The notes below the pieces were generated by a model. That model was given only the letters and a program-made list of their open reading frames with translations. It did not search any database and was not told where the DNA came from. A DNA stretch of 45,971 nt from contig UQPQ01000020.1 of assembly GCA_900542985.1 (NCBI GenBank), positions 1-45,971 of the forward strand, read 5' to 3'. Made by a program: the position numbers and the translations under genes. How positions within the stretch are numbered: position 1 is the stretch's first letter; each line of letters starts with the position of its first letter. Source of the DNA: an uncultured Bacteroides sp. (lineage in GTDB: Bacteria > Bacteroidota > Bacteroidia > Bacteroidales > Bacteroidaceae). This document shows, piece by piece, positions 35,234 to 44,735 of the stretch.

Positions 35234-36598
35234 ATGGCACACTCTAAAGAGATGACATCCGGCGCTTCGTTGCCGTTGATATTCAATTTTACAATTCCCT
35301 TGTTGTTGGGAAGTCTGCTGCAGCAAACCTATTCATTGGTCGATGCTGCTATTGTAGGAAAATTTTTAGGAATCAATGCACTGGCATCAGTAGGAGCCAG
35401 TACCTCGGTTGTATTTCTTATTTTGGGATTCTGCAACGGCTGTTGCGGAGGATTCGGTATTCCGGTAGCGCAGAAGTTTGGCGCGCACGATTATGTGACG
35501 ATGCGCCGTTATGTGGCAGTCAGTCTGAAACTGGCCGCATTGCTTTCTGTAATCATAGCTTTGATTACCAGCTTGCTTTGTGCATTTATTTTGCGGGTGA
35601 TGCAGACGCCGGAAACTATATTCGACAATGCCTATTATTATCTGCTGATTACTTTTATCGGGGTACCTTGTACCTTTTTTTATAACCTGTTGTCCAGTAT
35701 CATCCGTGCATTGGGCGACAGCAAGACACCTTTCTGGTTTTTGCTGTTTTCTACAGTATTGAATATTTTACTCGATTTACTCTGTATCCTGGTTTTCGGT
35801 TGGGGTGTGGCAGGGGCAGCCATCGCTACTGTCTTTTCACAAGGCGTGTCGGCTGTATTGTGCTACCTGTACATGAACCGTAAGTTTGAGATTCTCCGTA
35901 TGACTCCGTCCGACCGTAAATTCCGTCCGGAATTGGCCAAGCAGCTCCTTTATATCGGTACACCGATGGGACTGCAGTTCTCCATTACTGCCATCGGAAG
36001 CATCATGTTGCAGAGTGCGAACAATGCCTTGGGAACTGCTTGTGTGGCTGCTTTTACGGCTGGTATCCGTATCAAGATGTTCTTCCTCTGTATGCTGGAA
36101 AGTTTGGGTATCGCGATGGCTACCTATTGCGGTCAGAATTACGGAGCCGGAAAGCCGGAGCGTATTTGGCAGGGAGTAAAGTCGGCTACATTGCTTATGG
36201 TTATTTATGTGGTGATTGTAAACGGTATTCTGTGGGGATTTGCAGAACGGTTTACTCTGCTTTTTGTCGATGCTTCCGAACATGAGATAATAGAGAAAGC
36301 TGCTTTATTCCTTCATGTATCCGTTTCGTTCTTTCCGTTTTTGGGTATGTTGTGTATTCTCCGCTATTCTATTCAGGGAGCAGGATATACCAATCTGGCC
36401 ATGTTCTCCGGTGTGGCAGAGATGATAGCACGTATCTTGGTTAGTGTGGTAGCGGTTCCTTTGTGGGGCTTCTGGGCAATTTGCTTTGGTGACCCTACGG
36501 CTTGGGTTTTTGCAGTAATATTCCTTGTGCCAGCTTTTGCATATATGTATCGCCGGTTGAAGGTGATTGTTGCACGCGAGCGGGCTGACAAAATGTAA
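35234..36598 (+). CDS. MATE-family efflux transporter
   Basis: A 454-residue membrane protein with about twelve helices. The N-lobe begins with LIFNFTIPLLLGSLLQQTYSLVDAAIVGKFLG; the C-lobe with LLYIGTPMGLQFSITAIGSIMLQ, typical of the DinF/NorM-like MATE branch. It is not a close copy of the MATE protein at 28937: the signature sequences differ throughout. It lies 34 bp after the CLC gene and is probably co-transcribed. The substrate is unknown. I see no clear terminator in the following 60 bp. Confidence 0.92.
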   Translation: MAHSKEMTSGASLPLIFNFTIPLLLGSLLQQTYSLVDAAIVGKFLGINALASVGASTSVVFLILGFCNGCCGGFGIPVAQKFGAHDYVTMRRYVAVSLKLAALLSVIIALITSLLCAFILRVMQTPETIFDNAYYYLLITFIGVPCTFFYNLLSSIIRALGDSKTPFWFLLFSTVLNILLDLLCILVFGWGVAGAAIATVFSQGVSAVLCYLYMNRKFEILRMTPSDRKFRPELAKQLLYIGTPMGLQFSITAIGSIMLQSANNALGTACVAAFTAGIRIKMFFLCMLESLGIAMATYCGQNYGAGKPERIWQGVKSATLLMVIYVVIVNGILWGFAERFTLLFVDASEHEIIEKAALFLHVSVSFFPFLGMLCILRYSIQGAGYTNLAMFSGVAEMIARILVSVVAVPLWGFWAICFGDPTAWVFAVIFLVPAFAYMYRRLKVIVARERADKM

Positions 36599-36907
36599 TA
36601 TGTCGTTACTCCTTTTTCCTTTGTAAATTAAGATTTCAAATTGTCAAATCAGACCCTTCTACACGGCGTTATTTGGAGCCGGATACGGTGCCGATGACAA
36701 ATTTCTCCATTTTTAAGGGGTTGGGGAAATCAGGAAGATAGCAATAACCTTTAAAAACAGAAATCGTGATAGATTTGATTGCAGTAAACCGTGAGATGGG
36801 AAGGTGAATACGTCTTTCTCTCCCCTTTTATCAGAATAAAAATGTATGCTGAAATCGGGAATTGGAGGCTAAAATCATGTAAAAAAGGGCTCGAAAATAG
36901 GTTTTCT
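36599..36907. other. Non-coding region after the second MATE gene
   Basis: This is the first half of a 644-bp gap (36599-37242) between convergent genes. It has no open frame with coding character, no tRNA-like fold and no strong terminator. Positions 37040-37184, after the repeat array, are likewise without recognisable features apart from scattered GCG-containing words. Confidence 0.45.
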
Positions 36908-37039
36908 GCAGCATCAATCTACGCGAATGGTCGCGTGTACTGATGCGATTAGTCGCGTAGGTAGATGATACAAGTATCGTAAGCCTTTTATTCAAGTATT
37001 GTAGGCTGTCATTTCAGGTCTTATTAATCTGCTGTAAAG
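36908..37039. repeat. 22-bp-period degenerate tandem array (locus 3)
   Basis: Units start at 36930, 36952, 36974, 36996 and 37018, exactly 22 bp apart, with a weaker one at 36908. They open GTCGCGT, GTCGCGT, GTATCGT, GTATTGT and GTCTTAT. Neighbouring units are the most alike: the first two share GTCGCGT, units three and four share AAGTATCGTAAGCC versus AAGTATTGTAGGCT. The array decays from GC-rich to AT-rich along its length. The period, the GTCG start and the intergenic place recall the 21-bp arrays at 6771 and 22128. Confidence 0.65.
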
Positions 37040-37184
37040 CATGTATTTGCCTGCTTTTTGAGTGAAAAATGCTACCGGATTTTCTCGTGAGTGCACTTTG
37101 TATTGAAAATACGCGTTAGCGCGAAATGCGGATTTCTCACATTTGTATAGTTAAAAGCGTATTTCGGAATAAAAGTGTCAATCT

Positions 37185-37237
37185 AAAAAATACCTCCGGC
37201 CTGCTCTCTTTCTGACTGGCAGGTGAGGGCAGACCGG
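37185..37237 (-). terminator. Terminator of the helicase-SDR operon
   Basis: Positions 37229-37237 pair with 37196-37204 (9 bp with one G-U on the minus strand). Read on the minus strand, TATTTTTTAG follows a few bases after the stem. It begins 5 bp past the SDR stop. Confidence 0.65.
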
Positions 37238-37242
37238 AATGC

Positions 37243-37977
37243 TTAGTTCTTGACAGGCAACCGTTTCCATATCCAGCGTGGGATGAGGCGCCATCCCCAT
37301 ACCAGCAGCCGGTATCTCCAGTCGATAATTGCCACCCGTTTTTTCCGTTTCAGTGCACAGACAATGTGTCGGGCGGTAGTTTGTGCATCCATCAGCATGG
37401 GATAGTGCTTGTTGTCATTCAGAATATCTGTTTTTACAAAGCCGGGGCGTATGTCTGTAAAGCGAACCGGTATCTTCTGCATATAGGCCAGTTGCTCCAG
37501 AGCATCGATGTAGATGTTCTGAAAGCGTTTGCTTGCAGAGTAAGCGGGAGCAGAACCTAAGCCTTTGGTACCGGCTATGGAACTGATTACGGCAATGTGT
37601 CCGTATCCCTGCTTGCGGAAATAGCGGAAAGCAGCACCTACCATGCGTACAAATCCTGTTCCGTTGGTTTCCAGTGTACGTATTTCGATGTCTGCATTCA
37701 AGTCTCTGTTCTGACGGCCGATTCCCGAACTTTGAAGAAACAGATCCATTCCGCCTACCTGTTCTATCAGTTGGTAGAGTCGTGCTTCGGCCTCGTCCTC
37801 TTGTACATCTATACACTGAATACTGATTTGTGAAGGAGCTTCGGCTTGCAGTTCTTTTAAGAGTGCTTCCCGGCGTCCGGCTATGCCGATGTGCCAGCCT
37901 TCTGCCACGAGCTGTCGGGCTACTTCTTTACCGATGCCCGAAGTGGCTCCTACAATAATGGCGCGTTTATGGTTCAT
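37243..37977 (-). CDS. Short-chain dehydrogenase/reductase
   Basis: A 244-residue classical SDR. The dinucleotide-binding motif GATSGIGKEVARQL is at residues 10-23, with the downstream Arg-rich GRREALLKEL suggesting NADP(H) preference. The catalytic Ser lies in AVISSIAG (near 135) and Tyr-Lys in YSASKRFQ (near 147-151). RPGFVKTDIL follows. The C-terminus is basic and hydrophobic (LLVWGWRLIPRWIWKRL), possibly a membrane-associated tail. It follows the large helicase by 9 bp, but the substrate is unknown and a functional link is not evident. Confidence 0.9.
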   Translation of the reverse strand: MNHKRAIIVGATSGIGKEVARQLVAEGWHIGIAGRREALLKELQAEAPSQISIQCIDVQEDEAEARLYQLIEQVGGMDLFLQSSGIGRQNRDLNADIEIRTLETNGTGFVRMVGAAFRYFRKQGYGHIAVISSIAGTKGLGSAPAYSASKRFQNIYIDALEQLAYMQKIPVRFTDIRPGFVKTDILNDNKHYPMLMDAQTTARHIVCALKRKKRVAIIDWRYRLLVWGWRLIPRWIWKRLPVKN

Positions 37978-37986
37978 GGTCTTTCT

Positions 37987-40900
37987 CTATTGGTTGGTTC
38001 TTATTTCATACATAAAATCGTGTGCGGTCGGTGTCGTTGTTTCTCCTTGTGCATAATGGAATTTTCCGGCAAAAGGCATCTGTTCGTTGACCGGCCGCAG
38101 CTCTTGCGTAAGATGATTGCAGAATACCGTATACGAATGGTTGTTCATTCGTGCTCCAGCATCATCCCGGAAAACGGTAATGTAGTGGTTCAGCGGATAG
38201 GCATGTACAATCTGATTGATATCGAGTGCCAGTGCCCGTGCTTCGGTGGGGGTGATGCGGTCGAACAGATTCGACAGATTGAATACAACCAGCTCGGACA
38301 ATACCGAATGTGCCATCCAGAATTCTGCTTTCAGGGCCGTGAGTTTAGGGTAGAAGGCACATGCTACATGGCGATAACTTTCGGTCTGGAAAAAATGAGC
38401 TGCGGTTTCTCCCATTTCCTGAAGCGGATAAATGCCGATGTACGTCAGGGCGGTACGCGGCAACTGGCGGCAGGTGTCGGCAAATGCCAGACCCGATGCT
38501 CCTGCTTCATAAGAAAGGTCGCAGAATACGGTTCTTCCCGATGCATTTTTCATGGCAGTGGCAAAAAGGTTACCGTTGCCCTCCCATAAAGACCGGGCTG
38601 CCGCATATTGACGTGGCATATAATAATGGTTGTACAGCAACGCATAGTCGGCGGGTGCAGACAAGGCAGCTTCCGAACGGAAGGTACAGCGCCCGTAAGC
38701 GGTTATTTCACGATGATATACTTCATCCTGACGGTTGTTTTGCTCTTGGAAAGGTTGTTCGACGATTTCCGTAAAAACTTGCCGGAATGCGTCGGGCAGC
38801 GGGTATACAGCTGGATTCAAGTCCCATCCGGCTGTATAGTCTGGTATATCGAACCGTCCGTTGCAGAAATCATCTGTATTCGTTTCAATGTATCCGTTTC
38901 GCATCCGGATATATTCCATCAGCTTATAGAAGGTGATATGGCTGCCCAATACCTGTGGATTTCCTGTCAGGATAAGTTGCTTGCGGGCACGGGTAATGGC
39001 CACATTCAGTTTGCGGTCTATCAGAAAGTCTCCTTCCCGGAAGGTATTGGCGGTAAGGAAATTCAACTGACTGAAATTGCGTATGGTAAACGAGTAGATG
39101 ATGACATCGCGCTGGCTGCCCTGATAGCGTTCTACGGTATCGATGGAGATATCGAGCAAGGCAGGTATTTCCAGTCGGGCGATTTCCTTTCGGATCATGG
39201 CTATCTGGTTGCGGTAAGGTACGATGACACCTACTGTTTTATGGACATCAAAGTTGGCCTCTGTCAGTCGGTAGATGTGTTGCAACAGACAGGCTACAAT
39301 ACGCGCTTCGTTTAAGTTGGTTTTCTCTGAGAGATGAACCTCTTGCGGAGTTTCTGCCGGGATAAATATCATACGGCGGTTGGCCAGCAGGCGGTCGGTG
39401 CTGTCTTGTACTTTTGTAGTATCCGGATATGGAAAAGCTTCTTCCTGATGAGGCAGAGGAACAGGCTCCAGCTGCTCGTAATAGTAGAATGTCTGATTGG
39501 GAAATTCGGACACGGCCGGATGCATACGTCCCTGTTTGTGTAGAATGCTGCGGTGGGTGTCCGCACATTGCTTGTACAGACGCTCGAACAGCGAGTTACG
39601 GCAGTCGTACAGCCCGATTTGTTGTAAGATAGGGTCATTGACAGCTGCTTCTTCTGCACTCTGCTGTGCGATGGCGGGCAACTGTTTGTAGTCGCCTATC
39701 AGTACAAACTTGTCGATGGCATTTGCCTGTCCGCAGCGTGCCGATAAAATTCCGGTCAGGTCTGGTTCCAGAATCTGTGAGGCTTCGTCGATAATCGCCA
39801 ACTGGAAATGTTTCAGATTAAACAGATGCAGGCGGTTGTTGATGGCCGTAGTAGTTCCTACAAAAATGCGTGTATCGGCAATTTTCTGTTTGATATCGGT
39901 CAGTTTGGGGCAATCCGCCAGACTGTTTTTCAGCAGATAAGGCAGAAAACGCTTGTCGCAGGAGAGCTCGTTTCCGATGCGGATAAACGGAGTCTGTGCG
40001 GCGATACCTGAGTCGACCAGCATACTGCATATCTCGTCTACAGCCCTGTTGGTATACGACAGCAACAGAAGTGAAGCATCCGGTTCTGTCAGTGCTTCTT
40101 CTACCATATAGCGCAAGGCGCAGGAGGTCTTTCCTGTACCCGGAGGACCTACCAGCAGAAAGTAGTCGTCGGCTTGTTTCTCTTTCAGAATCAGCTCATC
40201 AAAGCGGCCGTAAGAGCCGTTCAGCTTGCGCTCTGTGCAACAGGAAGGCATACGCTGGCAGAGAATGAGTGCTTTGCGGTCTGCACGTGCCGACAAAAAA
40301 GCATACAGTCCACGCATGGCGGCGGTAGCAGAAGAGTCGGAGAAGTCGTGCTCAATGGCAAACGTTTCATGTTCATCTCCTATAATATCTTTGTTCTGCT
40401 GCCCGTTTCGCAGCAGAATTGTAATCCGGTCGGTCTGAATGCTGACAATGTTTCCTTTCATCAGAATCTGATTGCGGACATCGGGTTGCTCTTTGTAGGA
40501 ATAGAAGATAATGATGTCGCCTGCACGGAAATTGGGCAGGAATTCATCGTCTTGCTGGGGAATACTCAGTTCGATGAGGTCGTATCCTTTGTTGGGACTG
40601 CTTTGTGCCTTGGAACGGATGGTCAGTCCCAGTAAGATGTTGCCCGATTCCAGTTTCTCGGCAAGTGGCATATGCCATAAGGAGGCAAATCCGTTGGAGG
40701 GGTCGACACGTCCTCCGGTCTTGCCTAAAATCTGCTCTTTGGATACGAAGGTGAAGAAGCGCTGGAAATAAGCTCGTTCCAATGGGGTACAGCGCTTTAA
40801 GGTATTGATGGTTTCTTGTAGCTGAGGCTCCTGGAAGTCGTTCCACAATCGGTTGCACACCTGTCTTTCGTTGAGCAGGTCTGTATTGAGTTGTTCTACA

Positions 40901-42264
40901 ACGGGGGTAATGGCTCCTTCTCCGAAGCTGATTTCATTGGCAACGATGTAATTGCGCAGTCGCATGCTTTCTCTAAACAGTGTTTCGGCAAAGTGTTCTA
41001 TCATCAGGCCGTCGGTATATTTAGAGTAAAGAAGGAAGGTCTGCAAGTCGTTGGTCTCTTTCCCGAAGTTGTACATCAAGACTCCCTGATAGAGCATCAT
41101 CTGTACAAAGTGGTCTTCCTTGTGCTTGCGGTTGAACTCATCTCTTTTACCCGATTTCTGTTCTATCAGCACTTTAAAGTCTTTCTGTAGCATATCGACA
41201 CGTCCCTGCAATCCTAGTTTTTCGCAAATGAAAGAGGCTTCGAGCAGGGTGTTGTGCTTGTCGAAGGCATGGATATTGTGTGGAAGTATGTCTTGTACAA
41301 ACGATCGGATATTGACCATCTGTGCCTGTGCCTGTTCATGAAAGTTGGCTGGGAGCGGGCAGGTACAAAACTCCAGTGCCGATGAGGCAAAGAACTTTTT
41401 GATGGTACGGGCATAGGTGACCGGTTCTTCGCTGTGCTCGTTGATGTAATCGTCAAGAAACTGGCTGGCCAGATTACCCATCAGAATGGGAGCGGTATTG
41501 GCCTTGGGCTTTACCTTGTTGAGGAAAAAGTTCAGCGGATGACGTCCGTATTCGCGGAAGCAGGCCGCCAGTGAACTGATGTCAATCAGGTAGTCCGGAT
41601 GAATGATAATGAGCTGTGGGATGTAATGGTTCTCCTCATCAATGTGTACATCGAGCAGGTTGATGGGGAGGTTTTCTGTCAGCAGTTCGTGCAGATAGGA
41701 TAAATCTCCGTTGCATCCTCCTTTCATATAGTCGATGATGATGAAAGGGTCTTCTTCACTGTCGGTCGCAGCAAAGATGTGGTTCTCGTTCCAACTTGTA
41801 ACCGAAGCTCGTATGTAGGGAATACGCGAGTGCTGCGTACCTTTATAAGGACGGTTGGAATGAGGTATCTGAGGAAGCAGACTGGCAGGAATGTCTTCTT
41901 CGAAGGCCAACGAAATGAAACGTACCAGCGCGCGCAAATCGTAAAGATATTCTTCCATCAGGGGCTGGAAGTCGTTTCGCATGGCTGCATTGCAATTGCG
42001 GCGCATCGTTTGTATGGCATATTTGTCCGAAGGAGTCATGCGTTTCTCCTTGCAAATGTAGTCGATACGGGAGAACAGATTGGCAAAAGAAAAGGTTACC
42101 CCCACTGTCAGTTCGTAGCAGGCTTGTTCCAAAACTTTATACAGAAGAATGTATTTGGCCCGGAGATTTTCGGGAGCTGCTGCGGGCTGGCGGTGTATCT
42201 GTTCAATACGGTTGTACAGATCGAAGGACTGTATTTCGATTCGTGAGGTAGAAAAGTCAAACAT
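37987..42264 (-). CDS. Dna2-like nuclease-SF1 helicase with extra C-terminal domain
   Basis: A 1425-residue protein. Residues about 340-400 carry a RecB/Cas4-type nuclease core: GRVD (D357), EQK (E368, K370) and QxxxY (Q388, Y392). About 695-1105 is an Upf1/Dna2-like SF1 helicase: Walker A GPPGTGKT (706-713), IIDEAS (824-829), GDYKQLP (857-863), RYQGSQRD (1046-1053) and VAITRARK (1088-1095). Residues about 1235-1370 resemble a Rossmann or methyltransferase-like fold (FCDLSYEAGASGLAFAD; LVVFNLSNLFDRI), uncertain. C300 and C302 precede the nuclease, but the three downstream cysteines of a Dna2/Cas4 iron-sulfur cluster are missing. The role is probably DNA repair or replication-fork processing; a defence role is possible but unsupported by neighbours. 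Confidence 0.85.
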   Translation of the reverse strand: MFDFSTSRIEIQSFDLYNRIEQIHRQPAAAPENLRAKYILLYKVLEQACYELTVGVTFSFANLFSRIDYICKEKRMTPSDKYAIQTMRRNCNAAMRNDFQPLMEEYLYDLRALVRFISLAFEEDIPASLLPQIPHSNRPYKGTQHSRIPYIRASVTSWNENHIFAATDSEEDPFIIIDYMKGGCNGDLSYLHELLTENLPINLLDVHIDEENHYIPQLIIIHPDYLIDISSLAACFREYGRHPLNFFLNKVKPKANTAPILMGNLASQFLDDYINEHSEEPVTYARTIKKFFASSALEFCTCPLPANFHEQAQAQMVNIRSFVQDILPHNIHAFDKHNTLLEASFICEKLGLQGRVDMLQKDFKVLIEQKSGKRDEFNRKHKEDHFVQMMLYQGVLMYNFGKETNDLQTFLLYSKYTDGLMIEHFAETLFRESMRLRNYIVANEISFGEGAITPVVEQLNTDLLNERQVCNRLWNDFQEPQLQETINTLKRCTPLERAYFQRFFTFVSKEQILGKTGGRVDPSNGFASLWHMPLAEKLESGNILLGLTIRSKAQSSPNKGYDLIELSIPQQDDEFLPNFRAGDIIIFYSYKEQPDVRNQILMKGNIVSIQTDRITILLRNGQQNKDIIGDEHETFAIEHDFSDSSATAAMRGLYAFLSARADRKALILCQRMPSCCTERKLNGSYGRFDELILKEKQADDYFLLVGPPGTGKTSCALRYMVEEALTEPDASLLLLSYTNRAVDEICSMLVDSGIAAQTPFIRIGNELSCDKRFLPYLLKNSLADCPKLTDIKQKIADTRIFVGTTTAINNRLHLFNLKHFQLAIIDEASQILEPDLTGILSARCGQANAIDKFVLIGDYKQLPAIAQQSAEEAAVNDPILQQIGLYDCRNSLFERLYKQCADTHRSILHKQGRMHPAVSEFPNQTFYYYEQLEPVPLPHQEEAFPYPDTTKVQDSTDRLLANRRMIFIPAETPQEVHLSEKTNLNEARIVACLLQHIYRLTEANFDVHKTVGVIVPYRNQIAMIRKEIARLEIPALLDISIDTVERYQGSQRDVIIYSFTIRNFSQLNFLTANTFREGDFLIDRKLNVAITRARKQLILTGNPQVLGSHITFYKLMEYIRMRNGYIETNTDDFCNGRFDIPDYTAGWDLNPAVYPLPDAFRQVFTEIVEQPFQEQNNRQDEVYHREITAYGRCTFRSEAALSAPADYALLYNHYYMPRQYAAARSLWEGNGNLFATAMKNASGRTVFCDLSYEAGASGLAFADTCRQLPRTALTYIGIYPLQEMGETAAHFFQTESYRHVACAFYPKLTALKAEFWMAHSVLSELVVFNLSNLFDRITPTEARALALDINQIVHAYPLNHYITVFRDDAGARMNNHSYTVFCNHLTQELRPVNEQMPFAGKFHYAQGETTTPTAHDFMYEIRTNQ

Positions 42265-42381
42265 TATCGGGCAGATACATTAGAGATATTCAGAGAACTG
42301 TAAGTGTGGAGCTGTGTAAGCTGAAAACGAGGATAAGATATAGTGTATCTGTCTGTGTGAAAGCAAGTTATAAAATTCATA

Positions 42382-42417
42382 CTATCTTTGTTTTTACTAT
42401 AAAAAACAAAGATAGTG
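42382..42417 (-). terminator. Inverted repeat after copA, overlapping a promoter-like box
   Basis: A perfect 15-bp inverted repeat, 42382-42396 with 42403-42417 (ACTATCTTTGTTTTT and its complement), lies 9 bp past the copA stop. It is the likely copA transcript end. The same arm reads TATCTTTG on the minus strand (42408-42415), matching the -7 box, so the helicase gene could start there with a leader of about 135 nt. Confidence 0.6.
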
Positions 42418-42425
42418 TTTTTATT

Positions 42426-44663
42426 TTATTTTGTCCGTACTTTTTCTTTTCGCAGTGGCTTGTTGCGGAGGCGCAGACTGTTGGTTACTACGCTTACACT
42501 ACTCATGGCCATGGCTGCTCCCGCCAGCATCGGATTCAAAAGAAAACCATTGATTGGGAACAGGATGCCGGCAGCTATCGGTACTCCGATTAGATTGTAG
42601 ATGAATGCCCAGAACAGATTCTGACGGATGGTGCGGACGGTAAGCGCAGACAGACGGATGGCTTCTGGAATTTTGGTCAGATCGGATGAGATTAATGTAA
42701 TCTTTGCCACATCCATGGCAATATCGCTTCCTTTTCCCATTGCAATACTCAGGTCGGCCTGGGCAAGAGCAGCACTGTCGTTTATTCCATCGCCTACCAT
42801 GGCTACACATTTGCCTTTCTGTTGCAAGGATTTGATGTATGCAGCTTTTTGTTGAGGTAATACTTCTGCTTGGTAGTGATTGATACCGGCTTGTCGGGCA
42901 ATAGCTTGTGCGGTAGAAGGGTTGTCGCCGGTCAGCATCACGACATCGATTCCCTGTTGTTGAAGGAGGGAGATGGCTTCTCTGGATGTTTCTTTAATGC
43001 GGTCGCTGATGGCTGCGATACCCAGGACTTGCTTCTCGTCGGCAAACCAGATGACGGTCTGTGCGTCATGGGTAAAGGTTACTGCGGTTTCTTCCTGCTC
43101 GCTGGAAATCCGGATACCCTGTGTTTTAAGCAACTGCTCGTTTCCAGCCAGATAATACTGGTTGTTGAAACTGGCTTTTACGCCTTGTCCGGTGAGACTT
43201 TCGAATTGGGTAAGGGGCAGGAATTCTCCTTTCAGATGGTGGGTGACGGCGTTGGCCAGTGGGTGTTCGGAAAGTTTCTCCAGACTGTAAAAGATATTGC
43301 GGATTTCTTCGCTGTTGTTCCACCATACCATGTGGTTTACAGTAGGCTGTCCTTCGGTGATAGTACCGGTTTTGTCCAGTACGATAGTGTCAATTCGCTT
43401 GGCTGTTTCCAGACTTTCTGCGTCTTTTATCAGAATTCCCTGTTCTGCACCTTTCCCTATCCCTACCATGATGGCTGTAGGAGTGGCCAGTCCCAAAGCA
43501 CAGGGACAGGCGATGATGAGTACGGTAACTGCGGCCAGTAGTCCGTGGGTAAATCCGTTCTCTGGGGCTAGTATCAGCCATAATACAAAGCTTAGAAGGG
43601 CAATGCAGAGGATAACAGGTACAAAGATTCCGGCAATCTTGTCGACCAGTTTCTGTACTGGAGCCTTGCTGCCTTGTGCCTCTTGTACCATGTGGATGAT
43701 ATGGGCAAGCATGGTATCAGAGCCAACTTTTTCGGCTTTGAACTGGAAGCTTCCTTTTTGGTTGATGGTACCTGCAAAAACGTGGCTGCCTTTTTCTTTA
43801 TAGACAGGCACCGGCTCTCCGCTTAGCATACTTTCGTCGATATACGAATTGCCTTCGCAAACTATACCGTCGACAGCAATTTTTTCTCCTGGTTTTACGA
43901 GAAGAGTGTCGTGTACACGGATTTGTTCGATACTGACTTCCTGCTGTTTGCCATCAGGAGTAAGAAGTGTGACGGTTTTAGGTTGAAGTCCGATTAGTTT
44001 TTTGATGGCAGCTGATGTGTTGTCTTTGGCTCTTGCTTCGAGCAGTCGTCCTAATAGGATGAAGGCAATGATGACACTGGCTGCTTCGAAATATACGTGT
44101 GGCTGTACACCTCGCTCCAGCCAGAATTCAGGATAGAAGAGATTGAAAAGACTGAACAGGTAGGCAATGCCGGTACTGTTGGCTACTAAAGTGTCCATAT
44201 TGGCAGAGCGGTGCTTGAGTTGCTTCCATGCGTTGATGTAAAAGTCTCTCCCCAACCAGAATACGACAGGGGTGGAGAGTATCCACATGATATAATTGGC
44301 ATAAGGTATGTCCATAAAGAACATTCCGATAAGGGCAATGGGCAGTGACAGAAGAATAGCCCAGATGGTACGCACTTTCTGATGGTGCAGTTTTTCTGTA
44401 TGAGTATGTTCTGCTTCTTCTGGTTCTTGAGGTTGTATGTCTACGATTAAGTCGTATCCTGCTTTTTGGATGGCAGCTTTCAGTGCTTCGGGTGAGCAGA
44501 GTGAAGTATCATATTCTACTGTAGCCGTAGCTGCTGCATAGTTTACTGTGGCTGATAATACTCCGGGTTGTTTGTTCAGGGTTTTATCAACGCGTGCCGC
44601 GCAGGCGGCACAACTCATCTCGAGTACAGGAAAGGTTTGTTTGACGATTTTATTGTTTGCCAT
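42426..44663 (-). CDS. copA: Copper-exporting P1B-type ATPase
   Basis: A 745-residue P1B-1-type ATPase. One N-terminal HMA domain carries the copper site MSCAAC (C18, C21). The transmembrane metal site is CPC (C386, C388), followed by the phosphorylation motif DKTGT (D430) and SEHPLANAV (P1B ATPase HP motif). GDGIND appears near the hinge. It pumps Cu(I) from the cytoplasm to the periplasm. ATG 44663 is chosen over an upstream TTG, because that TTG lies inside the likely promoter. A copper-responsive-looking regulator lies just upstream, 72 bp away. Confidence 0.95.
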   Translation of the reverse strand: MANNKIVKQTFPVLEMSCAACAARVDKTLNKQPGVLSATVNYAAATATVEYDTSLCSPEALKAAIQKAGYDLIVDIQPQEPEEAEHTHTEKLHHQKVRTIWAILLSLPIALIGMFFMDIPYANYIMWILSTPVVFWLGRDFYINAWKQLKHRSANMDTLVANSTGIAYLFSLFNLFYPEFWLERGVQPHVYFEAASVIIAFILLGRLLEARAKDNTSAAIKKLIGLQPKTVTLLTPDGKQQEVSIEQIRVHDTLLVKPGEKIAVDGIVCEGNSYIDESMLSGEPVPVYKEKGSHVFAGTINQKGSFQFKAEKVGSDTMLAHIIHMVQEAQGSKAPVQKLVDKIAGIFVPVILCIALLSFVLWLILAPENGFTHGLLAAVTVLIIACPCALGLATPTAIMVGIGKGAEQGILIKDAESLETAKRIDTIVLDKTGTITEGQPTVNHMVWWNNSEEIRNIFYSLEKLSEHPLANAVTHHLKGEFLPLTQFESLTGQGVKASFNNQYYLAGNEQLLKTQGIRISSEQEETAVTFTHDAQTVIWFADEKQVLGIAAISDRIKETSREAISLLQQQGIDVVMLTGDNPSTAQAIARQAGINHYQAEVLPQQKAAYIKSLQQKGKCVAMVGDGINDSAALAQADLSIAMGKGSDIAMDVAKITLISSDLTKIPEAIRLSALTVRTIRQNLFWAFIYNLIGVPIAAGILFPINGFLLNPMLAGAAMAMSSVSVVTNSLRLRNKPLRKEKVRTK

Positions 44664-44684
44664 AATTCTTTTTTTTATTGGAAG

Positions 44685-44692
44685 CAAAGATA
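44685..44692 (-). promoter_or_regulatory. Putative -7 box for copA
   Basis: On the minus strand this reads TATCTTTG, 21 bp before the copA ATG at 44663. It suggests copA has its own start beside read-through from the regulator, and it supports the ATG start. Confidence 0.5.
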
Positions 44693-44735
44693 CAGTGGCA
44701 AACGGTAGGAGGTGTTATATAATTATGGATATGAT

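Noticed and set aside
36921..37039. CRISPR array
   Set aside because: The period is 22 bp with no conserved-repeat/variable-spacer pattern, and there are no cas genes.
37243..42264. Phage-defence operon made of the nuclease-helicase and SDR
   Set aside because: The SDR is an ordinary metabolic type, no other defence gene or mobile marker is near, and both look native.
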